Positions 42,278-52,300 of a DNA stretch of 64,000 nucleotides are shown here, in pieces. The stretch is from contig JAGBNC010000024.1 of the NCBI GenBank assembly GCA_017634595.1, positions 42,952 to 106,951 on the forward strand, given 5' to 3'. The position numbers were made by a program, and so were the translations under genes. The stretch comes from Bacteroidales bacterium (GTDB lineage: Bacteria > Bacteroidota > Bacteroidia > Bacteroidales > UBA932). Numbering within the stretch: the stretch's first letter is position 1; each line of letters starts with the position of its first letter. The notes under the pieces are model-generated. The model was not told the DNA's origin and made no database searches. It was given only the letters and a program-made list of their open reading frames with translations.

Positions 42278-42285
42278 TATTTTTG
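42278..42285 (+). promoter_or_regulatory. -7 promoter element TATTTTTG of dnaN
   Basis: A consensus box 25 nt before ATG 42311. It lies 1 nt from the alternative ATG 42287, which therefore cannot be the start. Confidence 0.6.
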
Positions 42286-42310
42286 CATGAATAATAACAA
42301 AAATAAAAAT

Positions 42311-43429
42311 ATGGAATTCATAGTTTCTAGCGCAGAACTACTCAAGGGTGTACTGAATGTCTCCAAGGCAATACCTGCCAAGACATCCCTCCCCATCTTG
42401 GAAAACTTCCTCTTTGTACTCGGAGACGGCCGTCTGGACATTACCGCTTCCGACCAAGAGCTCACGCTGCGCACATCAGTGCCCGTGGATGTGAAAGACC
42501 CGGGGCAGATAGCAGTACCCGCCCGTCAGCTCACCGACCTCCTCAAGGCACTCCCCGATCAGCCTCTTACCATCAAAGTCAAGTCGGAAGGCTCATTCGA
42601 GTGCGTGTGGAACAACGGTAACTCCACTCTCCCCTTCTTCCCCGCTTCGGACTATCCCGCTATCAAGGGCGTTGGAGAGGACGCCGAGACCGTGACCTTC
42701 CCCGCAAAGTCTCTGGCCGACGGCATCAGCGGCACCATCTACGCCACAGCCGACGACGAGATGAGACCGGCTATGAACGGTATTTTCTTTGACATCGACA
42801 CTGCGAGCACCACCTTGGTAGCATCTGATTCCCACAAGCTTATCTGCTATACTACCAACGATGTAAAGGCTGAGCAGAAGTCGTCTTTCATACTGCACAA
42901 AAAGCCTGCTGCAGTGCTCCGTTCCATACTTGAGCGCGGAGAGGAGGACGTAGAAGTTAAGTTCGACGCCTCCAACGTGCTGTTCACTTACGGCCCCACC
43001 ACCATGGTGTGCCGCCTCATCGTAGGCAAATACCCCAAGTACAGGGACGTTATCCCGCAGAACAATTCCAACGTACTGAGAATTGACAGGGTACAGCTGC
43101 TCAACACCGTGCGCCGCGTATCGGTGTGCGCCAACAAGGCTTCCAACCATGTCAAGTTCACCCTCAGCTCCGGTCAGCTGGAGATCACGGCCCAGGACCT
43201 GGGCTTCGCCCTTGCCGCATATGAGAAACTGGAGTGCGACTACGCAGGCGAGGATCTCGCTATTGGATTCAAATCCTCCTTCCTGGTGGATATCCTGAGC
43301 AACATGAGTTGCGAGAACTTGGTAATGAAATTCATGGACGCCCGCAGGGCCGCCCTTATCATCCCCTCAGAGGAAGAAGAATCCAGCGAAAAGATTTGCG
43401 GCATCCTTATGCCGATCATGATTTCCTAA
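42311..43429 (+). CDS. dnaN: DNA polymerase III sliding clamp (beta subunit)
   Basis: A 372-residue clamp protein that holds polymerase on DNA. Three clamp domains are seen: SAELLKGVLNVSKAIPAKTSLPILENF, the middle MRPAMNGIFFDIDTASTTLVASDSHKL and the C-terminal third ending ICGILMPIMIS, where the usual PMRL motif is PIM. ATG 42311 is chosen because the promoter box excludes the earlier ATG. It is followed after 4 nt by an exonuclease gene rather than the recF/gyrB neighbours common elsewhere. Confidence 0.95.
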   Translation: MEFIVSSAELLKGVLNVSKAIPAKTSLPILENFLFVLGDGRLDITASDQELTLRTSVPVDVKDPGQIAVPARQLTDLLKALPDQPLTIKVKSEGSFECVWNNGNSTLPFFPASDYPAIKGVGEDAETVTFPAKSLADGISGTIYATADDEMRPAMNGIFFDIDTASTTLVASDSHKLICYTTNDVKAEQKSSFILHKKPAAVLRSILERGEEDVEVKFDASNVLFTYGPTTMVCRLIVGKYPKYRDVIPQNNSNVLRIDRVQLLNTVRRVSVCANKASNHVKFTLSSGQLEITAQDLGFALAAYEKLECDYAGEDLAIGFKSSFLVDILSNMSCENLVMKFMDARRAALIIPSEEEESSEKICGILMPIMIS

Positions 43430-43433
43430 GACA

Positions 43434-44267
43434 ATGGAACTTAATCTTCAGAAGCCCCTTCTTTTCTTCGACATAGAGAGTACGGGCTTGGATATTCCTG
43501 TAAACTCTATAATAGAGTTGAGTTTTGTCAAGGTCTTCCCCGGAGGCGAAGAGCGCATAAAGACTTGGAAGATAAAGCCTTGGGACTATGTAAACAAGTG
43601 TCAGCGCCACATCGAGCCGGCTGCCTCGGCAGTCAACGGAGTGACGGATGACATGCTGACAGAATGTCCCACTTTCTACGAACTTGCCGAGGAAATAGCG
43701 TCCTGGATCAAGGGCAGCGACCTTGCCGGTTTCAATTCTTGGAAGTTCGACCTTCCCATGCTTGCCGAAGAATTTGAGCGCGCCTCGCTTGCGGGCAAGA
43801 AACTGGACGTGGACCTGCATGCCCCCCGAATGGTTGACGTGCAGAACATCTTCCATGCAATGGAGCCTCGCAACCTCAAGGCCGCCTACCGCTTCTACTG
43901 CGGCGGAGAGGACTTCGAGAACGCCCATACGGCAGAAGCCGACACGGTGGCTACTTACAAGGTACTCAAAGCACAGCTCGACCGCTATCCCGACCAGCTG
44001 CACAACGACGTTGAGCAGTTGTCTTCTTTCGTAAGCCGCAAAGCCATAGATTTCTCTGCCCATCTGGTATATAACGATGCCGGAGAGGCCGTAATCAACT
44101 TCGGGAAGCACAGGGGCAAGACCGCGCGCATGGTGTATATGACAGAGCCCTCATACTTCGCATGGATTCAGCAGGGCAGCTTCACATTGGACACCAAACG
44201 TCAATTCGAGAAATTGGAAGAACAGTTCAAGCTCGAGAGGCTTGCTGAAAAATTCAAACGTAACTAA
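43434..44267 (+). CDS. DnaQ-like 3'-5' exonuclease with ExoX C-terminal-like domain
   Basis: A 277-residue DEDDh nuclease. Exo I is LFFDIESTGLD, Exo II LAGFNSWKFDLPML and Exo III HTAEADTVAT, with all acidic and His residues in place. The C-terminal 60 residues contain INFGKHRGKTARMVY and EPSYFAWIQQGSF, a module seen at the end of exodeoxyribonuclease X and related proteins. It may provide proofreading or repair trimming. Its placement right after dnaN (4 nt) and overlapping nhaA by 1 nt (TAATG) indicates one operon. Confidence 0.88.
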   Translation: MELNLQKPLLFFDIESTGLDIPVNSIIELSFVKVFPGGEERIKTWKIKPWDYVNKCQRHIEPAASAVNGVTDDMLTECPTFYELAEEIASWIKGSDLAGFNSWKFDLPMLAEEFERASLAGKKLDVDLHAPRMVDVQNIFHAMEPRNLKAAYRFYCGGEDFENAHTAEADTVATYKVLKAQLDRYPDQLHNDVEQLSSFVSRKAIDFSAHLVYNDAGEAVINFGKHRGKTARMVYMTEPSYFAWIQQGSFTLDTKRQFEKLEEQFKLERLAEKFKRN

Positions 44268-45676
44268 TGGCACTTATCCCTATTTACACCTGGAACAAAA
44301 GCCTGCTGGCAATCAATAAACGCAGCAAAAAACTGTCGCGCCAGCCTTGGTTCCAGGGGGTTCTTCTCCTGGCTTGCGTGGTCATAGCCATGCTGCTTGC
44401 CAATCTCCCCTTTACCAAAGACTTATATCATTCAGTACTGGATACCGAGATACAGGTCCACATGGCCAGTCCCGACAGGTCTGTGGATTTCATGTTCCCG
44501 CAGGACCTTACTGTAGAGAAATTCATCAACGACATACTGATGGTGATTTTCTTCTTCACCGTGGGTCTGGAGATCAAGCGCGAAGTCTCACACGGAGAAC
44601 TATCCTCGGTTAAAAAGGCCGTGCTGCCCATCATCGCAGCGTTCGGCGGGGTGATAGCGCCGGCGCTTATATTCACCATCATCAACCACGGCAGCGCCGC
44701 TGCCAGCGGATGGGGCATACCTACTGCCACCGATATTGCATTTGCCGTGTGCATATTGTCAGTGCTCACGGACAAGGTGCCAGTGTCCCTGAAGGTTTTC
44801 CTGACGGCTCTGGCCATAGCCGATGACTTGATTGCGATTCTTGTGGTCGCTCTGTTTTACGGAGGGAAGATTAACCTGGTGCTGCTTGCAATAGCCCTGG
44901 GGGTCATCCTGTTTACCCTGCTGCTCCGCAAGATGGGCGAGAAGCATATGTTCCCGTATGTATTCTTTTCGGTGGTCGTATGGGCTCTGTTCTACTACAG
45001 TGGCATCCACGCCACCATGTCCGGAGTCGTGATGGCATTCATCATCCCCTCAAAGGCCCGCTTCAACAAGGCACAGTACCAGCACAAACGCGACAGCTAC
45101 ATCGCCAAAATAAACAACTACGAAGGCATTGACGACGAGCCCTTCCCCAATGGCCCGCAGAGACACTGCCTGCGCAAGCTCCAGGGCATAGCACACGGTA
45201 CCATGGACATGAGCTACCGCGTAGAACACGCCCTGTCGCCTTGGGTCAACTTCCTTATCATGCCGATATTTGCACTTGCCAATGCCGGTGTGGAAATCAA
45301 GGATCCAGCCATGTTCAACATGTTCAATTTTGACCCGGCACTGGGCAGCGTATCCATGGGTATCTTCCTCGGGCTGCTTCTCGGAAAGCCGCTGGGCATC
45401 ACTCTCTTCAGCTGGATAGCCATCAAGCTTAAAGTTGGAGAAATGCCTAAGAACGCCAACTGGAAGATGTTCTTCGCCGTGGCTTGCCTCGGTGGTATAG
45501 GCTTTACCATGAGTATATTTGTAGATACACTGTCATTCAGCGACCAAGCCCCCGAAATAACGGCTCATCTGCGTGACGCAGGCAAGATTGCCGTCCTCAT
45601 GGGCTCCGTCTGCGCCGGTATTCTCGGCTCCATCCTCATCAACATTAACTCCCGGCTCCAGAAACGAAGCGCCTAA
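44267..45676 (+). CDS. nhaA: Na+/H+ antiporter NhaA
   Basis: A 469-residue antiporter with 12 predicted helices. NhaA landmarks are FFFTVGLEIKREVSHGEL (helix II-III), ATDIAFAVCILSVL (helix IV), the ion-binding LTALAIADDLIAIL pair of aspartates, and GKPLGI near the end. A long acidic loop (about residues 270-300) is typical of the Bacteroidota form. It exchanges periplasmic H+ for cytoplasmic Na+, and works together with the Na+ gradient built by NQR. A terminator follows. Confidence 0.94.
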   Translation: MALIPIYTWNKSLLAINKRSKKLSRQPWFQGVLLLACVVIAMLLANLPFTKDLYHSVLDTEIQVHMASPDRSVDFMFPQDLTVEKFINDILMVIFFFTVGLEIKREVSHGELSSVKKAVLPIIAAFGGVIAPALIFTIINHGSAAASGWGIPTATDIAFAVCILSVLTDKVPVSLKVFLTALAIADDLIAILVVALFYGGKINLVLLAIALGVILFTLLLRKMGEKHMFPYVFFSVVVWALFYYSGIHATMSGVVMAFIIPSKARFNKAQYQHKRDSYIAKINNYEGIDDEPFPNGPQRHCLRKLQGIAHGTMDMSYRVEHALSPWVNFLIMPIFALANAGVEIKDPAMFNMFNFDPALGSVSMGIFLGLLLGKPLGITLFSWIAIKLKVGEMPKNANWKMFFAVACLGGIGFTMSIFVDTLSFSDQAPEITAHLRDAGKIAVLMGSVCAGILGSILININSRLQKRSA

Positions 45677-45708
45677 GGTTTCCAATTAGGTACATGAAGT
45701 ATTGAAAC

Positions 45709-45745
45709 AATAAGGGGATGACTGATAGCCAGCCATCCCCTTATT
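45709..45745. terminator. bidirectional rho-independent terminator
   Basis: A 12-bp perfect stem AATAAGGGGATG/CATCCCCTTATT with a 13-nt loop, A-rich on the left and T-rich on the right, between convergent nhaA and the GLUG lipoprotein. Confidence 0.8.
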
Positions 45746-45766
45746 CAATTATTATGCAGTAGCTTA

Positions 45767-47476
45767 TCAGTTGCCGAAGCTAACTCCTGAAATATCCAGA
45801 AGCTCGCCTGCGCCAACTACCAGCGAGGCAAAGTTCTCGGCTGTGACAGCTGTCACTTCTCCGCCCTTGGCAATCTGACCGGCCACCTTGCCGGTAACCG
45901 CAGTCTCAAGTTCGGCTACATTGCCGAAGGCTATACCCAGCTTGCATGACGCACCGCCCTCTACTGAGCTCTTCGAAGTAACCGTGAAGTTGGTAAAGGT
46001 GGATGCCTTGCTGCACCTCATGCCAAGTATTCCACCCACTGCGCCGCTGCCGGCGGAGTAAACGCGTCCGTTGTTGGTGCAGCCGTCACACACTATCTTG
46101 GCAGACACCTCGCTATATCCGAGGATACCGCCGATGTGGTTGTTGCCCGTGGTGGAAGTGGCCGTAATCTCGCCGTTGTTGGTACAGTTCTTATACTCAA
46201 AGGTAAAGATTCCGTCATCGGATTTGGACCGTCCGGCATGTCCTGCAATACCGCCGCAGCGGGACCTTGTATTGGTATCGCTTACATTGCACTGGATGTT
46301 TCCATTGTTGACACAGTTGTCGTAGAGGACCTTGCTGCCGTCGGAAGGAGTACCGAAGTAACCGGTGATACCACCCACATAAGACCATGAAGAGGCAGTG
46401 TAGTTACCTTCGTTCCAGATCACAGGGCCATTGTTGGTGCAGTCCTTGAAAGTCACGTTCACGAGATTATTGACATAACCTACAATACCTCCCATTCGGG
46501 GAGTACCCGCACCTTCGTAGGTGACCTGGCCTGAGTTGGTGCATGATGACACTACTCCTTCTCCTTCAAGGTGACCGATGATTCCTCCCAACTGGGATGC
46601 GTTGGAAGCACCCTTCTCGGGGATGATCATCTCCACACGGCCCTTATTGCTGCAGTTGGTGAGGTTAACGCCGGCAGAAGTGAAACCGACTATGCCGCCG
46701 ATATGGTGGGTACACTTGGTAGTGGCTACAATGTCAATGCTGCTCTCGCAGTTCTCGAAAGAAGCACCGGTCGATGCCATTCCGGCCACGCCGCCGATAT
46801 GGTATGTACCGGAGCCGGCCTCGGCTGAATGGGTAATGGATCCGGCGACCTTGAGATCCTTGACGGCACCGGCTACTGTGCGGAATACACCGACATTGGC
46901 AAATTCGGGGTCTGTATCAGACTGAGTCTCAGCAGTAGTGAAATCCAGCGTGATAGTATGATTCTTACCGTCGAAGTTACACAGCAGATGCTCTGCCGGA
47001 GCCTTGATGGTAATGTCAGCCTCCAGAGTGACTGTCTCCCCGGCTTCATATTCGGAAGTAGAGAATGCAGCAAAATCCTCGGCACTCTTGATCTGGGTCA
47101 CCTTCACGGGTGCGGGAGGAGTGGGAGGCACGTCGGGCCCCTTGGCTGCCTCCTGCTTGACGCTCAGGGAACGGCGTCTTGCCGGAGAGTTGAAATAGAT
47201 TACATCTTCACGGGCGGAAGCGGCCTCGTTCTTAGCCACGGTCACGATGATGGTGGCATTGCCTTTACCGGACTCATGCGAAACTGTGATCCAGTCCGCC
47301 TTGTTTACAACAGCCCACTCAGCACTGCATACCAGATCCACGGTCGAAGTTGATCCGTCGGCCGGGGCAGTAATCTCCTCCTGCGACAGAGTAAGGTCGG
47401 AGAAGGCGGGATCCTGCTTGTTGCAGGCCATCAGGGCAAGAGCCGCAGCAGCGGCCATTATGATATACTTTTTCAT
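45767..47476 (-). CDS. BACON lipoprotein with GLUG-like repeats
   Basis: A 569-residue lipoprotein (lipobox ALALMAC, Cys18). Residues about 28-115 form a BACON repeat (AEWAVVNKADWITVSHESGKG). From about 190 to 500 there is a beta-helix-like series with GGVAGMAS, HIGGIVGFTS, LGGIIGHLEGE, MGGIVGYVNN, VGGITGYFG, CGGIAGHAG and HIGGILGYSE, each followed by NCxNxG-type turns. These GLUG-like repeats suggest a long surface adhesin or glycan-binding fibre. It follows susD by 18 nt and is probably the third component of the SusC/D operon. Confidence 0.8.
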   Translation of the reverse strand: MKKYIIMAAAAALALMACNKQDPAFSDLTLSQEEITAPADGSTSTVDLVCSAEWAVVNKADWITVSHESGKGNATIIVTVAKNEAASAREDVIYFNSPARRRSLSVKQEAAKGPDVPPTPPAPVKVTQIKSAEDFAAFSTSEYEAGETVTLEADITIKAPAEHLLCNFDGKNHTITLDFTTAETQSDTDPEFANVGVFRTVAGAVKDLKVAGSITHSAEAGSGTYHIGGVAGMASTGASFENCESSIDIVATTKCTHHIGGIVGFTSAGVNLTNCSNKGRVEMIIPEKGASNASQLGGIIGHLEGEGVVSSCTNSGQVTYEGAGTPRMGGIVGYVNNLVNVTFKDCTNNGPVIWNEGNYTASSWSYVGGITGYFGTPSDGSKVLYDNCVNNGNIQCNVSDTNTRSRCGGIAGHAGRSKSDDGIFTFEYKNCTNNGEITATSTTGNNHIGGILGYSEVSAKIVCDGCTNNGRVYSAGSGAVGGILGMRCSKASTFTNFTVTSKSSVEGGASCKLGIAFGNVAELETAVTGKVAGQIAKGGEVTAVTAENFASLVVGAGELLDISGVSFGN

Positions 47477-47494
47477 ATAATAATCAGTTAATTA

Positions 47495-49321
47495 TTACCA
47501 ACCTGCATTCTGATCAAGATTGTCGTTCATAGTAACACTTGAAGCGGGTACCGGGTAGAGGTATTTCTTCTCACTCCAGTTGTATTGGGCACGGTTTGCC
47601 TGATAAGGCAGGATATATCCGTGGTCGCCCTCGGAGAGCCTGTGGTCGGTACCCGACAGAGTAGAGCCGTTATAATTGATAGTAAGCACATTGATTCCGG
47701 CCTTCTCGGTGAGCTTGGCAGACACCATGCTGTCGGCAACGCCGTCTCCGTCAAGGTCGAGTTCGGTCTCAATGGCGGGGATCCACATTCCGGTCTTCTG
47801 CTTAACGAGAAGTTCGCCCATGTGCCAGCGGCGGATATCCTGCTGACGAAGGTTCTCCATGGTAAACTCGATACCGCGTTCCCTGCGGATTTCCAAGATC
47901 TTAGGATCGGTAACTCCTGGGAAATACGCCGCCATGTAAGGATCGGCCGTGACAGGATAGATGCTCTTGACGCCGGCCCTTTCACGGACGAGTTTTACTG
48001 AAGCGTTCCATACTTCCTCGGTGCACTGGCCAAGCTCAGCTTTGGCCTCGGCGTAGGACAAAAGGACTTCAGCATAACGCATAAGCGGCACGTCGGTATA
48101 AGTAGCGGAGTTGATTTCATCAAGGTCAACACGGTCGTAGAGCCACTTGATAGGCTGATATCCGGTCTTGGAATATACCAGGTCGGGAGCATAATGTACT
48201 TTGCCGCCGTTACGTGTGAAACCGGGAGTACGCATGGTCTGGGCCAGGCGCAGGTCGCGGCCGGTGCACTCTTCCTTGAAGGTAGCCTTGTAATAATCGG
48301 TTCCGCTGTACTTGGATGTGAAAGGAGTACCGTCAAGCATCAGGTAGGTCATCACAAAGTCACGGTTGAAAGCGTACTGAGCATGCTGGGCATTGAGCAT
48401 GTAGTCGTTGATCGAATACTTGGTGTTGTTGACCTGATAGGTAGCGTCGTAGTCGCGGGCCCAAATGAATTCCTTGGTAAGGTTGGCGCAACCGTCCTCG
48501 TTAGTGAACAGGTCGCGGTACTGGGTACTGCGCTTGGCAGGATTGTCAATCAGGCCGTAGATGCCGGAGTTCATGATCTCTTCGCATGCCTTGACGCACT
48601 CGTTGAGATACATGTTGCCCTCTTCCTTCTCGGCGGCAGTCCAGGGCTTGCCTGTGGAATGGTCTATATCATGATACTTGCGGTAAGTTCCCTCGAACAG
48701 GCAGAAGCGGGCCTTGTATGCAAGCGCCACATATTTGTTTACATATGTAGAACGGGTACGGTACTGAGCGTCGCCAGAGCAGTGCTCGCACGCGTAATTA
48801 AGGTCCTCGAGGATCTTGGAGCATACGAAAGAGCGGGAATCACGGGCCTTGTACAGATCATCTTTGTTCTTGGGATCTATCACGTGGTCGTAATAAGGAC
48901 ATGCGCCTATCTGCTGCACCTTTCCGATATAGAACATGGCACGGAAGAAATGGCCTACGCCCTCGTAGTGGTCGTGGATTGCCTTATCCACCTGGGCCTC
49001 GCCCATGTGCTCGAGATAATAATTGACAGAACGCAGGAAACTCCAGCTCCAGCTGGTCATGTCGCCCACATCGTACTTATCAGTGTAGAAGTTATACAGG
49101 CCGTCCCAGCCGTGGGTATCGGTATAACGGTCGCCGTTGACGAAATCGATAATGGCAGGCACCCAGCTGCGGGTCAGCGTGTTGGTATAGATCACAAGAG
49201 ACGTCTCGTCTTTGAAGAAATACTCGCTCTCTATGGAGTTGGGGTTCTCTCTTGTCAGAAAGTCGTTGCAGGATACAGCCAGCAGACAGACGGAAAGCAA
49301 TGCAATTGAATACTTTTTCAT
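47495..49321 (-). CDS. RagB/SusD family nutrient-binding lipoprotein
   Basis: A 608-residue SusD-like lipoprotein (lipobox LLAVSC, Cys18). Landmarks are an early LTRENPNSIESEYFF, the TPR-like helices (EDLNYACEHCSGDAQYRTRSTYVNKYVALA), an MRYAEVLLSYAEAKAELG box and ILEIRRERGIEFTMENLR. It forms the lid over the SusC channel and hands over an oligomer, but the substrate is unknown. It lies 16 nt after susC. No glycoside hydrolase is encoded beside it. Confidence 0.95.
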   Translation of the reverse strand: MKKYSIALLSVCLLAVSCNDFLTRENPNSIESEYFFKDETSLVIYTNTLTRSWVPAIIDFVNGDRYTDTHGWDGLYNFYTDKYDVGDMTSWSWSFLRSVNYYLEHMGEAQVDKAIHDHYEGVGHFFRAMFYIGKVQQIGACPYYDHVIDPKNKDDLYKARDSRSFVCSKILEDLNYACEHCSGDAQYRTRSTYVNKYVALAYKARFCLFEGTYRKYHDIDHSTGKPWTAAEKEEGNMYLNECVKACEEIMNSGIYGLIDNPAKRSTQYRDLFTNEDGCANLTKEFIWARDYDATYQVNNTKYSINDYMLNAQHAQYAFNRDFVMTYLMLDGTPFTSKYSGTDYYKATFKEECTGRDLRLAQTMRTPGFTRNGGKVHYAPDLVYSKTGYQPIKWLYDRVDLDEINSATYTDVPLMRYAEVLLSYAEAKAELGQCTEEVWNASVKLVRERAGVKSIYPVTADPYMAAYFPGVTDPKILEIRRERGIEFTMENLRQQDIRRWHMGELLVKQKTGMWIPAIETELDLDGDGVADSMVSAKLTEKAGINVLTINYNGSTLSGTDHRLSEGDHGYILPYQANRAQYNWSEKKYLYPVPASSVTMNDNLDQNAGW

Positions 49322-49337
49322 TGTTCTATCCTCCTGA

Positions 49338-52300
49338 TTAGAATGTTACGTTTACACCCACTGCCACTGACATAAAGGTCGGATAGGCAGTTCCGTTGAG
49401 GGTATTTGAAGAGAAGTCGGCATCACCTCCGTCGATTCCTTCAGGATCGAGGTTGGGTGCCCATTTGTGGAGAGGAGTGAAGGTCAGCAGGTTCTCACCG
49501 TTGAGGAACACCTTCAGGCCCTGGAGGCCGAGGGTGTGGCAGACCTTGTCGTTGAATGTGTAGCTGAGTTCCACGTTCTTGAGGCGCAGATATGCAGCGT
49601 TCTGCATATAGCGGGTATTAGGAGTGGAGAGCACCGTCTTCTTGTCGGTACTGTTGGTCTGGTAAGTGGTAGGACGCGGCCAGTATGCCGTATCCCAGTT
49701 GGTACAATTGCCATCGGCATCGAACTGGGCCACATTAGGGCTGTCCAGCCTGTGGATGGTTGGAGTAAAATAGAAGAACGGACGTGCGTACCTTCCCCAG
49801 AAGTAACCAGAGTCATAGCCGGGATACCAGTCTCTCTTGCCTACGCCCTGGAAGAACAGGTTGAGACCAATTCCGTTCCAGGAAGCATTGAAGTTGAGGC
49901 CGAAACGGTATCTGGGAAGGCTGTTGCCTATGATGCTCAAGTCTCCATGATTCTCAAGAGTGAGGTCCCTGTAATCGATCTCGCCGTCAAGGTCGAGGTC
50001 GGCAAACTTGACCTGTCCGGGATATACGGCATTATTGACTGTCTGCTTGAAATTCTGGGTCGCGGAATTGGCGATATCATCCCAGTCCTTGTACAGTCCT
50101 ACCACAGTATAGCCCCACATCTCACCGAGCTCCATGCCTTCGTAGTAGTCAGGCTGGCCCATGCCGGTGATAAGGTCTGCAATTTTTCCGAACTTCTTAC
50201 CGTCGTTACCGTTGAACTTGGTCACGAACGAGCGGCTGTCCCAGAGAGAGCCTTTGACGCTGTAGCTGAACGGCTTGCCGCCAAGATTGAACTGATCTCT
50301 CCACTGGAGAGAGAGTTCCCATCCGTCGGTGCGCAGCTCTGCGTTGTTGCCCTTAGGCACAGATGCGCCGAACACGCCGGGAAGGGTCTCGCCGGCAGTG
50401 TACATATTGGTAGTGTTGCGGCGGTAGATATCGAAAGTGGCTGACAGACGGTTATTTAGAATGTCGAAGTCGACTCCGAGATCGTAGGTAGTAGCGGTCT
50501 CCCAGGTGAGCGATGCTGGCACCGTACTTGCCGTACTGGTGACGATGGGCAGGTCTCCTCCGAGCGTGATGTCGGTAGCCTTGGAAAGGGTCATTTGTGA
50601 TGTGTACTTGTAAGGAGCCACGCTTCCGTTACCCATAGATCCGGCGGAAACGCGGATCTTGAGGTTGTCAAGGAAAGAGCGCGACCAGCTCATCCAAGGC
50701 TCGTCACTTACCCTCCAGCCGAATGAGAACGAAGGGAAGAAGCCCCAGCGGCTGTAGGTCGGGAATTTGGAAGATCCGTCATAACGTCCGCTCAGCTCAA
50801 AGAGATAGCGGCTGAGCAGGTTGTAATTGACACGGTAGAAAGCGCCCATGTAAGCCCATTCGTTTCCGGCCTGAGTAATGGTAGCCTCACCATCCATGAG
50901 GGCGAAGGAAGGCTTATCGGTGGTGAAACCCAGACGCTTTGCATTCAGGGTAGAGTATTTACTCCATTCTACATTATATCCCAACAGGGCCGTAAGAGAA
51001 TGCTTCTTGCCAAGCTTAGGAGTCCAAGTTGCATAAGCGTTGGCGCTCTGGTAGAGAGTATGATAATCTATCTTCTGAAGCAGTTCACCTGCGGTGGGGC
51101 TTTCGGCCACGAACACGCCGGGGTACTTGGAATAATTCACCTGCCTCTGCACCACCATGTTCTGACGTTCGGTGATATTGAACGAATAGTCGGCCTGAAA
51201 CTTAAGCACATCCTTGAAGATATCCACATCGAGAGAGGTCTTGTTCCTCAGGTACAGATAGTCGTCGGTACGGTAGTTCTTCCCTTCAGCATAAGCTGCA
51301 TAGCCGGTACCTACAGCGGCCGGAGTCCAGGATCCGTCGGGATTCTTGAGACCGACCATAGGATTGGCCCAGTGCTCCATGATACGCATGACGCTCTGCC
51401 CGGCCTGCTGGCGCGGCAGATAGTTCTTGTCAATGGATATGCTCATGTTGTCGGAGAGCTTGAGCCAGGGACGGATCTTCAGAGTGCCCTTTGCACGGAC
51501 ATTGTACTTCTTGAAGTCTTCGTTACCCACTTTGAAAACGCCCTGCGAATCATAGAAACGGCCTGAGATATAATAATTTGCATTTTCATTACCTCCGGAC
51601 ACCGACAGGTTATGCTCTGTGGAGTAGTGGAAGTCACGGTAGAAAGCCCCGAGCCAGTCGAAGTTGTCGTAGTAGGCATATCCAAAGCCTGACACATCGT
51701 AGTTCTCTTCAACCTTGGGGAGACTCGGGTCAAGCTTGCGGCGGGCTATCTCATCATATATGGCCTGTGAATAAGGAGCCTTGTTGTCGAGGTGGTTCAG
51801 ACGGGACTTGGAGCCGTTGTAATATCCATCATAGACAGCAATCCATATATCCAGCCACTCGTTGGAATCATGAATGTCGTCGGGAATAACGGTCCTGCGG
51901 TTCACCACAAAAGAGCCGCTATAGTTGACAACGGGTCTGCCCTTGGAAGCGCTCTTGGTAGTGATGAGGATCACGCCGAAGGCCCCCCTGGCACCATATA
52001 CAGCGGTGGACGATGCATCCTTGAGCACAGACACGCTCTCGACATCCTGAGGGTTGACCATGGAAAGGCTTCCTTCCACACCGTCAATCAGGACGAGTGA
52101 AGAGCCGCCGGCTCCGATGGAACCGGTGCCACGGACGTTGTAAGATCCTGCGTGAGAAGGCTTTGAATCGTTGAACGTAATGTTCAGACCGGCAATCTCG
52201 CCCTGCAGGGCGCGGCTGAGGTTGGAAGATGCACGGTTGGCTATAACCTCAGTTCCCACAGCATCTACCGCTCCCACAAGGTCGCGCTTCTTCATGGTGG

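Noticed and set aside
42287-42310. Earlier ATG for dnaN adding 8 residues (MNNNKNKN).
   Set aside because: It lies 1 nt after the -7 promoter box, so it would not be in the transcript, and sliding clamps start at the MEFIVSS-like segment.
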